Shown here: positions 36,225 to 49,113 of the stretch, piece by piece | Layout of the letters: the number at the start of each line of letters is the position of its first letter | Numbering within the stretch: position 1 is the first letter of the stretch | Origin: Epiperipatus broadwayi | Lineage: Eukaryota > Onychophora > Udeonychophora > Euonychophora > Peripatidae | NCBI GenBank assembly: GCA_028023455.1 | Contig: JAQFVV010006231.1 | Location: 7,084,036 to 7,148,035 of the forward strand | DNA length: 64,000 bases | Direction of reading: 5' to 3' | The notes under the pieces: generated by a model | What the model saw: the letters and a program-made list of their open reading frames with translations, nothing else | Told to the model about the DNA's origin: nothing | The model's database searches: none | Made by a program: the position numbers and the translations under genes

Positions 36225-38040
36225 AATTTGTAAGAAACAAATAACATACTCTTATTCCAATCAGATAGACCAAGGACCATATTTCATTAAAATATAACAA
36301 TAAAAAGCCTGGTTGAATAAAATTATATATATATTTAAAAAATAGTATGATAATGTATAAGAAATTGAAAACATATCAGATATATTATACCAACAAAAAC
36401 ATTTAAAGTACAAAATATTTGATGAAATTAATTCACAAATTCTGTTATTTGATTTTCAGTACATAAGACACATATTTAAGAATTCTTGACAATATTTACA
36501 TTATATAACTATTTGTTTTTTTCCTTTAAAAAAACTTGTAAATCTATAGCAATGTATTTTTTTTTTTTAAAGTAATTTTTTAAAAAAAAAATTTACTTAA
36601 TGTGCATATACTTTGATATGGGTATCTGCATTAAAGGTTGGTATGGATACTGAAAATCATTATTTTTCATATACACAGTACAGATATTTTTGCTATATGT
36701 GTGTGTACATATGTATACCAATGATACAATTTAATTTTAAAATTATATACATTAAAACATCAATAAAAATAATTAACAAATAATAGAATGCTGTTGTGCA
36801 AAAAATAATGGACTCTTAATTGAGAGCACATTTACATATCTATGTATTGTAATCTAATCTAAATATGTGCTTACATAAATGTATTCATCCAATCATTTTC
36901 TTTTAAAAAAAAAACCTCATTATTTTTCTCGAGACAAAAATTGATGATGTTAATGAAATGCAAAATATGCAACACCTATGCATGTTCAATTTAATAATTT
37001 CACAAGCACCCTGGTTTGAACAATGTCACTAGCGATATTCTTGTGATGATATCACAGATCAAGCATTAGTACAATGAATAAGAAAATCAAAATTTATTTA
37101 AAGTAGTTCCAAGTGCAAGGTTAATAACAGTAGCAGTTCTGCCATGAAATTCGTTTTTTAAATGCATACTGATATGATGATCCCTTACTCATAGAAAATA
37201 ACTTGATGTCACTTTTTACAGTGGATTCAATGCTAAAGTCTTATGTAGGAACAATGCCTTCTGATGCATTATGTTCATATCATCTACCCACAAATTTGTT
37301 TTTACAATCTTCACTAATCAGGTACTATTGATGCAACTTTAGTAATTTCTGTAGAATAATTAATCTAAGTATGTATTTATCCTCTCGTTTATTATTATAA
37401 ATTGATGATTCATTCATAGAGTATCTATCAAATTCAGCAAAATATTTTTTCCAAAATTGAATCAATTATTTTCAGTTTATCAAATAATGCACTTCATGAC
37501 TTTGTTTAAATCTTATAAAACATACTTGATTTACGATGGAATGAATAGCTGTAGGGAGCTTGAAAGTCTGAGTTCAAATCCCTTCTAATTCCAATAACTC
37601 AAAATATTAAGTATTGCACATTAGAGTTGTTTTGAACAAAATTTTATTTCAAATTCACAATAGCAACACATTATTAAGAATGCAAATGCTTTTGATGCAA
37701 TAATACATCACTAATTGCACGAGGCTGAATATCTTGGCCAAGAAAATCATTGCTGGTACAGACAGATAATATACATATGGAATTTATGAAGTTGTAATTT
37801 TTTTAAAACATATTTTTCCAAATTGCAGGTTATTGAATATGAGTTTTGAGATAACAAAAATGGTAATCAGGTGTGTGTATATATATTAGTTATTAATTTC
37901 CATTTTTGAAGGTGTGAAAAATATAGATACATTCATTAAATGTGTTACTCTTTATTATAGGTAGGTTGTTATTTAATTAATCCCATTTTTTATATTTATT
38001 TTTGACTGACTGTATATTTCTATGTTTAATAGCTATTAAA
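36225..38040. other. AT-rich intergenic sequence with one FB-2 end fragment
   Basis: At 37535-37592 GGAATGAATAGCTGTAGGGA then GCTTGAAAGTCTGAGTTCAA repeats the FB-2 terminus. Nothing else supported. Confidence 0.5.
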
Positions 38041-38042
38041 TA

Positions 38043-38249
38043 TAATATTAAATCATCTATGCTCTTTATTACTGTTTCACAATGCTTTATTTACAATGCA
38101 CTTTTTTGACAGTTTCAATTACCCCAACAATCTTCTTCAGAACTACAACAAAATACAAATATACATGAACATATCAAAAATTGTCAAAAAAAATTGTTGT
38201 AAATAAAGCATTGTGAAACAGTAATAGAGTATAGATGATTTAATATATT
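38043..38249. repeat. Foldback MITE family FB-4, copy 2
   Basis: AATCATCTATGCTCTTTATT...ACTGTTTCACAATGCTTTAT is mirrored by AAAGCATTGTGAAACAGTAA...TAGAGTATAGATGATT. The centre CAACAATCTTCTTCAGAAC is shared with copy 1 at 14860-15054. Confidence 0.88.
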
Positions 38250-40215
38250 TATATGAATTTGGCAATGCAATAAGCAAGATATAGTTTAATAGCTATTTTT
38301 TATAATTATGCATTATATTATCATATACACTACTTAATATAAAAATAATGTTATCCATAAAAAGTGATACAAACAAGGAAAATCACATTTGACACATAAA
38401 AGTATGTGATTAAAATAATTATAAAAAAGATAATAGATCACATGGAAAGAATTAACTGCCATGACATTTGTCTTGTTTTTACGAGAAGATTATTCCAAAA
38501 TAATCTTTTAATGAATAATATTAGGATCAGTGCATAGTATGCCACAACAATAAAGAAGCAAAAAATGAGAACAATATATAGAGTTGAATAAAGATTTATA
38601 ATTGAATCATAAAGTGAAAACTAAAAGCTACAGTTTATTATATGTCTTTGACTTCAAGATAAAGTATTTTATAAATAACTTTTTTGTAATTATTAGAATA
38701 TTCTTAGAGACTGAAGATTCTAAAAACCTAGTAAAATAATCATTTGTTCTGAAGGTCATCTGATGTTTATTTGAAATTGAACCAGGAGCCTCTATTTTCT
38801 GTGAAATAAATTATTAATGTCATTAACCTAGTATTTACATAGGTTTACACATTAGCTATGAATATGATAAAGAACTAGTAATATATATATATAAAATTGA
38901 ACACAAAAATTGTATAACTTAATCTATAAAATGAAACTCTTGAATAACCAACCTTAATGATGATTTACTATATTTTAGACAAATACATCAATGTTACTAT
39001 AACTATGTACAATGCTAGAGATTGTATTATTAACATTAGTCCAGATATAGACTTTAAAGTTAGTTAAAGATTAATTTATTTATTATTATAAACTCCAATC
39101 ATTCATAGCATTATTTTATTAAATACACGTGTTAAAGTTTTCTAAATATTATTGACTTCAAACAAATAAGTAAAGACATGAAAAAAGCGAATGGGCTAAT
39201 TTAGCAGAAATGCATCTTGGAAGCATTGGGGGGGGGGGGTTATATCTTTAATCATTTGTTTGAAAAAGTGTAATATTTAACAGAAGATTTATAAATACAT
39301 AACTTTTCATTTCATCACACATGCTTTACGTGAATAAAGAAATCTGAAAAAGATTAAATGTTTCAACTATTTTCAGATGTTTTAAATCATGTGATTAAAG
39401 TATATGTGATATAATGAAAACTTATGTATTTAAAATATTACACATGGGCAAAAGAGAAATGAATTATTCCATTTGTTTCTATTTAATGATAAAAGATATT
39501 TTAAACTTTAAAACTATATATCTAATTTAATAAATGATTAATAATAACATTAATGTATTTATCTTGGGATGGATGGTGTCATATTTATGGGTGCAGGAAG
39601 TTTGGCACTTTTAGATTAAACTTTAATAATATATTTATTACTAAATGTATATAAAATTTGAAATTTTAAAAATGCCACATGAGATTGATATTTATATTAA
39701 TTGATATATTAATCTTTAACTGAGTTTAAAGTCTACATATGGGTTAGTATTAGCAAAAAAAGTCTCTAATCTTATAAATAATGTAACTAATAAAATTGAT
39801 ATACTTATCTAAAAGACAGTAAATCATCATCAAAGTTATATAAAAATTGTACATTTGTAGATTAAGTTGTAACAAAATGCAGAGAGAAAGACAGAGTTTG
39901 ATATAAATAAAAGTAATCAAATGAGTTCTTATTCAGGTGTTCAGAAAAAGTTTGAGCACTTGAAAATGACTGCTGGAATCATAATCCTTGAATCCCAGAT
40001 TTTTTCACTTTACCATTGTACTAAACAATGTAGAACAGTCTCTGAACTAACAAAACTAGTTCTGCAGAAATCCGTATTTGCCTTTTCTAATGCTTTTGTT
40101 TATTTATGTGATGGAAAGTAATATTTAGCAAATATTTTCAATGTATAATTAAAAACAATTGTACACAATTAATAGATGTTTAGAACCCAGTGACATATCA
40201 GAAAATAGAGACTAT
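38250..40215. other. AT-rich intergenic sequence, nothing recognised
   Basis: A (G)12-type run at 39228-39239. The frame at 39921-40121 shows no domain. Confidence 0.5.
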
Positions 40216-40221
40216 TACCCC

Positions 40222-40612
40222 CCTCCCCACTATACTGCCATCCACTGTAAGCTCTACTAATCAAAAGATGCTAGAAGATTGTACACTTTAATCCCTATCC
40301 AATATCTTCCCATCCAATATCCTGACTAGTTTTTAATTAATGGCTTTCATCAGTGAGGAGTCTTGGATCTAATGCACTCCTTCACTACCCGTTTGATTAA
40401 CTATAAAGCTATCAGCCCAAACTAAAAATGTTTTCAATCCAAAGTGATTTGCCAGTGTAGTCATACAGATCTGAATTCAGTTCACCAATTATATATTTTG
40501 GTATCTTTGGTTTTTCATTGACCATAGTTATCTCTATTCTTTGGCAGGATTGGTATTAATCCATTAAACATTATGCAATCATTTCTTCATGCTTACACAA
40601 GTTACTGTGAAA
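40222..40612. repeat. Foldback family FB-1, diverged copy
   Basis: CCATCCACTGTAAGCTCTAC, CCAATATCCTGACTAGTTTT, GGCTTTCATCAGTGAGGAGT and TTGGTATTAATCCATTAAAC follow the order of the long FB-1 copy at 22.4-22.8 kb. Confidence 0.75.
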
Positions 40613-40901
40613 AAATATATAATAAGATATTGCACAATTATAATATAAGGTTTCAAAAATAAGACAAATAAAAGATTACGTTTTCTAAATGATAATAATG
40701 AATAAATGAATTAAAAATCACAAGAGGATATATATATATAGTAAGTTTCAGATGATAATGTTTTTCTTAAATTTTCTATTAGTGCAAAGCAATAATGAAA
40801 TGTATGTGTACATTATGGAGTTAATGCAGAATTGAAACACAAATTAGGATTTTTGAAGTTGAAAATAATTGTAAGAGTACAAAAGTTCTTTGCCAAGAAA
40901 G

Positions 40902-41440
40902 GTATAGAATCTGCAAACTTTTTAATATGAAGAGCCATTTTGTTTAAATCTCCCCTCTTTCCATTAAAGAGCTTCAAGGAAAGAGGTACCCCCCCCCCCC
41001 AATTAAAGATTGGCGGGGAAAGAAGTGAAAAATGTGTTCATGAAAAATACAAATTTCTGAATGGCTGTGGATATATTTGAACACTTATTTTAGCAATAGA
41101 ACATATAATAGAATCTATACATCTTGACAAAAATAAAAATTTTATTAAAAATAAATAAAATCTAAATAAAAAAATTACTTTGACAGATTGATTTTACAAA
41201 TTTCTAATATTTAAATATTCATCATATATGATAATTACTATTCTATAATAAGGCTGAATTTAAGAAACAACATTGTAAATATGCATTTTTCCTCTCATAT
41301 GGTCATCAAAATATTTATTTACAAATTACAAGTGGAAATAAAAAATGTTTTTATATTTATTATAAGAAGAGCTACAAGCCTAGGATCAAATAGCCATTAT
41401 TTGATTCATGAGCCTCAGTTTGCTGATCCCTGGTATAGAT
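40902..41440. mobile_element. hAT-like MITE, family 2, copy 1
   Basis: Right end AGTTTGCTGATCCCTG is the inverse of CAGGGATCAGCAAACT, an end type known from hAT MITEs. The left end TCTGCAAACTTTTTAATATG has lost its first bases. Flanks GTATAGAA (40902-40909) and GTATAGAT (41433-41440) form a probable 8-bp duplication. The interior matches the copy at 63190-63625. Confidence 0.78.
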
Positions 41441-42525
41441 CATAAATAATTTTAAAAACAACAATATCATATTTTTTTTAATTTAATGACTAAAAAAGAT
41501 AATAAGACATTAAATGATAATGCAGTCATTATAAAGTGGAAATATTCAAAGAAGGCCACAACACATCAATGTAATTACCAAAAGTTTGTACAATTACCCA
41601 AAAAGTTTTGCTATGAAACATTTTATTAGTTAATTCATTTACTCCATTTCATTCTATACTGAATAGAGAGACAATTTTTTTGTTTTCAAAGATATTGCAA
41701 AATAAATTGCTACAGCAATAATAAAAAAATAATTTAGCAAATAATTGCTAATATTTGCAGTGTCTGTAATAAAACAGAGCAAATTGCTATTAATTGTATA
41801 CTTTTCATTGCAATTCTTTTTGTAATTAGCTAGTAATATCTTGATTGCTGAATTCTTTCTTAGTGACGAATGCTCTAAGGCAAAATCTGTTTTTTTAAAA
41901 AAAATCTGTTATTTTGGTTTGGCAATTTTAGGTTTTTTTTTCATATCTTATGCCACTTTTTCACTTCATTTAAGTTCCAACTTTTGTAATAAAGAAGTTT
42001 TAGACTTTACATTTTTATCTCTAAGTGATGTCTCCTTACTGTAGACAATAATGTGTTCACATTTGTATTTGTCCAATATAGCATCTCATTATATATTTAG
42101 TATATAAGTTAATTAGGTTGGGTGACAACATGCAACCATATTAAAATGCCTTTGCCAATTTAAATCAATATATTTTACAGACTGTTGTAACAAGTTTCTC
42201 ATTCCATACAAACATTCTCATAAAATCATCAGAATATACCTATCTTCCTATGACATTTCATAAGTTAGCAAAGTCAATTACATATGCAGTGATAAATAGT
42301 AAAAAAAAAAAAAGCTGATGTTAGAAATGATAAAGATCTTTTAAAAGATTTGAACAAAAAATTCCAAAAAAAAAGTACATAATAGTAATCACTACAGTAT
42401 TTCTTTTTACTTCTAATACTGTATGCTATTTAATATATAGTAAAATATTTCCATGCACAAAGTAATTTTGCAAAATATTTAAGAAACTATAAGTAAATAC
42501 TTTATGAAAGCAATATTTATAAAGC
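41441..42525. other. AT-rich intergenic sequence, nothing recognised
   Basis: The plus-strand frame at 41841-42044 is hydrophobic, low-complexity and without a recognisable domain; I do not call it a gene. Confidence 0.5.
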
Positions 42526-42531
42526 AATACA

Positions 42532-42680
42532 AGTCTGACTTTTTGGAGTCACTTCAATAAACTTGCAAATAACACCTTTTAGCAACAACTGCAATCTACT
42601 AAATAGACTTTTCATGTGCTTAGATTACATTGATATTAAAAGGCATTATTTGCAAGTTTATTAAAATAACTAGAAAGTCT
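42532..42680. repeat. Short inverted-repeat MITE, about 150 bp
   Basis: AGTCTGACTTTTTGGAGTCA...AATAAACTTGCAAATAACAC CTTTTA is mirrored by TAAAAGGCATTATTTGCAAG...TTTATTAAAATAACTAGAAAGTCT. Arms of about 45 bp with mismatches around a 50-bp loop. Confidence 0.8.
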
Positions 42681-42689
42681 AAATTGTAA

Positions 42690-44185
42690 AGAACTCTATA
42701 TATACTTAAAAAAAAATTAATAATTCATAAATATATATTCTCAGTAACAGACATTTAATGGCCATTTCTGGGTTATTAAAATCAATATAATTATATGATA
42801 TTTGACAGTATGTATTTAGTATAAATATAATAACTGAATAAAAAGGATTCAATATATAATTGGTTATAATGTTTGTATTTATATGATTTAAATAATCTTT
42901 ACTTATATATTCATGCGCACATAAATATTTTATCTCTGAAGAAAACTGCTAATCAGTTGACAAGATCGATTTAGTAACAAAATAAAATATAGCATTGTAA
43001 AAGTGAAAAGGTTTATATATTTGCTTTTTAGGATGTATAAAATGGATATAAAAAGATTCTAATCCTGTATTTCACAAATACATTAATTTTTAAACTATAT
43101 ATATAATTAGATATAATAATTTAAAATAAATTTTGAAATTTAAATTATAAAGCTGTTATATATTAAGCGAGAAATGAATAAAAAAAATATATTTAGAAAA
43201 ATTATGTGCAAAAAGCAAGTATTTAACTAGTATTCAATACTTGGAAAATCAAAAGGGATGGTTGCGAGATCAATAGAAATTTCTATTCACCAGTAAATTT
43301 TCTAAATAAACAAATGATGTCAGATTACAGAAAGACTAAATGGAGAGGAAAGAAATTTATAAAAGTTATGCCACAAAAACATCAACTATGATGCTTTTAC
43401 TGAATTCATTTAATTAGATAAAGTAATTGGAATCATAATACAAATGTTTCATTACAGAATGCCACTATTGTATTCTATTTGATTCCTATGCTTAACACAA
43501 TATATTAATAATAGAAGCAAAAAAATTTACAAATATTTAGAAATCAGTCTTCTATTTCAAAACTCATAATATCCAAACATTTCTTTGAATTGCACTTCCA
43601 ATTTTAACACTATAGACTTTAATCACAGAATATCCTGCAAATTTGTCTGAAACCCCACCCCTTCCTATTTTCCAATAAAATTGTATGAATCAAATTCACC
43701 CAACAACAATCACATTGCTTTTTCTTTGTAGCCCATGACATGAATAATCAATGGCAGATTCTACTGTTTTATAATCTTCCAATCCCATCAATTTTAGTTC
43801 ACTAACTCCTAATTTGTCAATGCATAAATGACTAATTTCTATGATACTTCATTCATAATTTGCATATTTCATGTTCCTATGTAACTAGATATTAAAATTA
43901 CATTAAATTAGCCATGAAGTACAAACTAAGTGCTGGCAAATATGAGTGGCTCTCCCAATAATATGATCTGAAAAATTCAGCACCAGTACTACTATATCAT
44001 TAAATTTTTTCTGCCTATTCATAAGTATTCATCATAATATGAAGAGTAGTTTATGACCATGTAAAATGTTTTGTTGCTAAGAGAACTGTCATCAATATTA
44101 AACTATATCATCATCAATTATTTGTAAACAAGTAAAGTTATTCCAAGAGATCTGATGACTATACAATATAATCAGTGAAGCACAT
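42690..44185. other. AT-rich intergenic sequence, nothing recognised
   Basis: No supported gene. The adjacent LINE fragment may extend a little into the high end in degraded form. Confidence 0.45.
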
Positions 44186-44189
44186 GTTC

Positions 44190-45370
44190 AAAGTTAGAAC
44201 TTACTAGTAGTTTATTTATTTGACATTTTATGATGTTTTTTAATTTCTACTACAGCACATTTTTCTTTCCGAAATACATGAATATTGCATCTAATTATAG
44301 CTCTCCAATTGGATTCTATTCTCAATTATATTTTCCCAATGAAAACAATCAACATTACATTTCTTTATAATGTCTTTGATATAATGATTCTAAAACTGAA
44401 TCTGTTTCATTCCTGAAACCCATTCTCAAATCCACTATAAAATATTTGTTTTATGAATTCTTTTATCCTCATTCATATCAGACTAATCCAATGAAGATAT
44501 AACAATTTTATGATAAAAGATTATATTATATTTAACCAGTTGAAGAACTTTTTGATTGGACTTATGATCTTGCTATTATATTTTACTTTATTATGTTAAA
44601 AGGGGATCCAAGCCTCATTTTCATAAAAAATTTACACAAAATAACAGTTCTATATACAACTAATTTAGTTGCAGTAATTATTTCAATGATAAAATACTCT
44701 ATCTTTTAACTTTTAAAAAGCAGCAGTCACAAAATGGAATATCTAAGTCTATCTTTCTATTTAAAAATTCTACCAAAAAACTCATATCAAAATATTTAAA
44801 TTCTGTCTAAAAATTGCTTAAGGTTTTTCTTCTAATATTGATTGATAAAGGACTTTAGTTTTTTTAGATTTTAATTATTAAGCCAAGATCTTTATATGTT
44901 GCATTCAAAACATAAAGTATATTCTGTATATTGCCTTTTGAATTGGCAAAGGCAGCAGATCATCAACATATGCCAAGATGAAGTTTTGCTTTTAATCATG
45001 TAGAAGCTGTGTATAATGAGTAAACTTGGATGGCCAATCAAATATTTTCAACAATATAATAGAATGAATCATACATCAAATCAATAAAAGCAATATATAA
45101 ATCTTTTTTTTTGTTCCAAACACTTTTTTTTTTTTTTGATTTTGTACAACTCCCCTCCCCAACACACATACGATTTGTTTCTCTAAAACCCTGCCTAATG
45201 ATGGTGAAACTTATTTAACAAATCCTTAGTAATCAATAAAGCAAGTCATATATAGTGTGACATTGCTTTTATACAAATCCTTGAAAGTTGCTTTGTCGTT
45301 AATAGATAGTATACTGCTTTATAATAATTAGGCAGGCAACTTTATTTTTTCCTTTTATTTTTAAAAGTTG
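44190..45370 (-). pseudogene. LINE reverse transcriptase fragment, RT core to C-terminus
   Basis: Minus-strand translation in several frames gives EQKKDLYIAFIDLM (A motif), LHLGICC-SAAFANSKGNIQ (eroded Y-A-D-D region), NILYVLNATYKDLGLII, then VLYQSI-like text, and near the low end FKDIIKKCNVDCFHWENIIE NRIQLES, the usual C-terminal block. Many stops. Parallels the fragment at 30.3-31.3 kb in the same general LINE type. Confidence 0.78.
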
Positions 45371-45399
45371 GGTCCATATTGTACCAGTCAGAATTGTAT

Positions 45400-48000
45400 G
45401 TTCATCTAACAAGAATTAGCATTTAAGCAAAAGTACCTAGAGTTCAATCATATACGAGATACACAGGTCAGGGATACTCATGAATTGCCCACTTCCCAAG
45501 TCTATCCCATTACAAACAACATTTCTGACGATAGCAGCCTACCTTTCAATTATCTCCGGCCCAGAGGGTCAGCAGAGACACAAGAGACCTAATGCTTAAC
45601 TAAATGATAACGTAACATAATAACAGATGTGCACGCATGAACCAATAAAATCTCCAAAAGATAGATTATTAAATATGAATTTATTTAGCATGATATTAAT
45701 AATAAGAATCGATTAATATGTGAATAGCTGGATATAGAGATTTACAATCAGTTAGAACCTTTACTATACAAAGAATATTCGATCTAGGTTTCACTTACGG
45801 TCCCTTAGGCATTTCATATCAACCTTAATAACATATCTTAAGGGTTGATGGATATGCATTACTAAACATACATGGTAAAAAATTAATTATTTGAACTGAT
45901 GCGGCTTAATACGCTAATACAATTTAACGGGTTTCTATTATTCACGCTATGACATTTTTAAATCATTAAAACTATGACAGACTACAATAGCCATACATAG
46001 GCTTTTAGAATGAATATTTATAAGATTTCAAGTTACATATAACAAAATTCAATAATTGTAAGTGGGCTTTTATTATACCTATTACATTTTAAATAATAAA
46101 TGAACTAGCAAGCTTGGATTACACCTGGATTTCATTCGAGTTACATTGACAATAGATTAATTATTTTGGGACCTTATGAGATGATTCACCACTTATGATT
46201 TACGAAAAGAATAAGGAAAAGCATGACTATTTCGACATTGTCACATGACTCGACCTTGATAGTTTTTATTAATAGTTAATTATTAACGTATTTAATAGCG
46301 ATTAAACGAAGGGTGGACAGCGCTAATATATAATAAGGCAAATTAAATTTATATTATAATGAGAACTTGGGATAGCCTAGGAAAATCATATCATCACGGC
46401 TTACAGGCATCTAAAATATATGAGGAAGGATGAACGATAGCGTGCGGACCGGATGACAACGCTTGAGAGGACGAGAAGCTTCATCAATTTGAGTATGAAG
46501 AATATAGGCTTATCTGCACTTGTGACAGATAGCATCCGAGGAGGTGGTCGGCAAGATACCATGGTTCCGATTTGTCAAATGTTAACGCATAGCAGCGCTT
46601 ACAAAACCAGCACAATCTGTAGGTATTGGGGCCTTCACACTCTGCCGAGAAATGTGCTTTAGGGATTCCAATAACGAGAGAAAGTATGATAAAGCAACTT
46701 TTGATTTATGAACGCTATCATCGGGACACGTTGCGAAGGCTTTCAGGTTTGTCTTAACCCTGATTTATCTGGCCTAAAATAGTAATTAAGCCTAGCGTAA
46801 TGAAATAATTATGTGCAAAGATTGATTCGCCAGATTGAGATATTAGCATATTAAAATTGGTATGATTTGCATAATATTAAATAAAAAAAATTTGCCGCAT
46901 TTAAAATAAAAATACAATAAGAGTGAAAACCTAGCATTCAAGTTTAGAAAGTAAAATACAATTTAAATATAAAAGCAAAAAAGAAATCAAAAAGGTCATC
47001 TTTAAGCAATTAATCGATTTAGCATTACCGATGGAAAAATAAGCAATTACATTTTGAAATTATAAGGATTACAAAACTAGAGATATTTAAAAAGACATAC
47101 ATTAGGTGATTGGAATTAACATTATCGAAGGTTGAAGTTTACTTTTTATGATTAAGAGGATTATTAAGATGAAAGCATTAGAGTTCATTTTGCAGCAGGG
47201 AATTACCTTTCTTTCAGATGACTTCACGGCTGTATGCACACGTGTTGGTTCCATGTTTTACGAAATATAGTTAATTTAGCAGTATTTTGACAAAATTGGA
47301 GTTTCAGTCCGTTCCTTATGTAATATACAGTTCATTTTGGCAGTAGTTTGGACACGATGGCTCACGAGTACTTTGGCATTGGTTAGATCTGGGAAAGATC
47401 GGGGAAGCAAATCTAAATTCTACTCACTCACCATTTTACGTTTCTGAGTGACGTAACTTCCCCCAGCAACAGCATTAGAAAATAACATGTAGGGCTCTTT
47501 TAGTTAGGAAATGCGGTGGCATTTATACTCATTTGTGACTGCCTTTGGGTAATCCCCGGATGTATGTTAACGGTTACAATGATACAGCAAATTTTGAAGG
47601 ATGAGCGAGATCAAGTTCGAGAGAGCTGGTCTTAATCTATTTTAGGCTGAAAATAGACCTGCGGAATAAATGTTAAGTAACATGAAATTTAAATAAACCT
47701 GTATTAGAATAAAAACAGATTCTTTCTGAATTTAGAATACGATAAGTCTTTTGTTTAATACATTTGCAGTACACTCTCGAACTTTCTCCCTATTAAAATA
47801 GATACGAATAAAAGTATACATAATACAACGCTCTTAATTATTAAGTTTTATCTGTTACACACACATACGCATGACTGTCTACGGTAATAGAAATATATAA
47901 TTTATATGTATATTGATTTTAGACGAATGTAAAGTTCACAAAGACATAAACAATCCCGCGCATCGGTATACCTTCATTCCCTAGTGGTTTATGATTAAAT
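45400..48000. other. CpG-rich, homopolymer-poor non-coding block of unknown nature
   Basis: By my count CpG occurs about 60 times in the first 2.3 kb, against a handful per kb on both sides, and long A/T runs are rarer, although overall it is still AT-rich. The only frame over 60 codons (46453-46662) has no domain. CACGTG-type E-box at about 47239 and TGACGTAA at about 47450 are present. No inverted or direct terminal repeats were found by eye. Could be a young non-coding mobile element, an unmethylated regulatory region, or a non-coding RNA locus. Confidence 0.45.
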
Positions 48001-48009
48001 GGTTGGGTT

Positions 48010-48430
48010 TGAACCCATGTTTGGAGGTTTCAAACATCACCAGAAAGTGAAGCCAAATGTGTGCAACAGATTTGAGTGCTTCAATATGTTCTAAAAAATT
48101 CCAATATTTTGAAGCTAACTTATTACCATGATATTTTAAAACTTATCCAGGAATTTACAATCTTTTCATTTTTAAGATTATAAAGAGCTGTTTTTAAGTT
48201 CACTAAAATGGATTCTTTGTCCAAATCTAAGTAGATAAAATCGATATATCATTAAAAATTATCATCCCAATATCACTGGCATCATAACAAAAAGTTACCT
48301 TGAAGGATTTAATAGGATTATGATAGCACTTTTCATGCAATTACTCTGCCACTATAGATGTTAGTAATAATACATTAAAAAAAAAAATTATCTTCATTCT
48401 ACTGAAAACATAATCCTTAAATACCTATAC
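48010..48430. other. Intergenic sequence with a weak tRNA-like start
   Basis: CCTAGTGGTTTATGATTAAA then TGGTTGGGTTTGAACCCATG just upstream and at the start resembles box A and box B, but the cloverleaf does not close. Nothing else supported. Confidence 0.3.
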
Positions 48431-48720
48431 TCCCAGACTGGTTTATGGCTTTTGCATTAATCCGTGAAGGCTGAGGATTCAAAGCTGAAACTAATGCACT
48501 TATGCAAATAGCAGGCATCTTTTATTCCTACCATTCAGGCTAAAAACCCAAGATTTAAAAAAACCCTAAGGTTTTTAAACCCAAGCCAACTTGCTTGCAT
48601 AGTCATATATAATCAGTCCCCAGGTCAGTTTCTATATATTTTAGTGGCTTTAGTTTTACACCAACTATAGGTGTCTTATATTCTTTGATTATTAATATTG
48701 TTGATATTAATAAAGAAATA
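48430..48720. repeat. Diverged FB-1-like repeat
   Basis: CCAGACTGGTTTATGGCTTT, GTGAAGGCTGAGGATTC, AACTTGCTTGCATAGTCATA and TATATTTTAGTGGCTTTAG follow the interior order of FB-1 (compare 22440-22720 and 40320-40560). Confidence 0.65.
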
Positions 48721-49113
48721 AATATAAAAAAGCAAAGCTACGAAGAATAAATAAAAAAAAAAACAATAGATTCTCCTTATTAAAAATTGGTCAGAGTAAA
48801 AAAGATATAATACTAGAATATGAACTTGAATACAAAAAGTACATTTAAAAGATTATTCCCAGACATATTATTTTAGGTCTTTCAAACAAACATTTACTGT
48901 GTTTTGGATATAAAACAAAGAAAATAATTCAAAAGGAAAAATACTTTTATTAAATAAGACACTCCTCAGAAACTCCCATTTTAATCTAATTTTTTTTTTG
49001 TCATAAGATGCTGACTTTCTTTATAATCCTATTAAAAAATAGTATGCAATTTATTCATTGTCTACATCCATTTATTTTATTTAAACTTTTTTTTTTTAAA
49101 TATTAGTTTATTA

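Noticed and set aside
41841-42044. Plus-strand 67-codon hydrophobic frame
   Set aside because: Low-complexity Phe/Leu/Ser sequence from T-rich DNA; no splice or family support.
46453-46662. 69-codon frame in the CpG-rich block
   Set aside because: No recognisable domain; its length is expected by chance where stop codons are rarer because of base composition.
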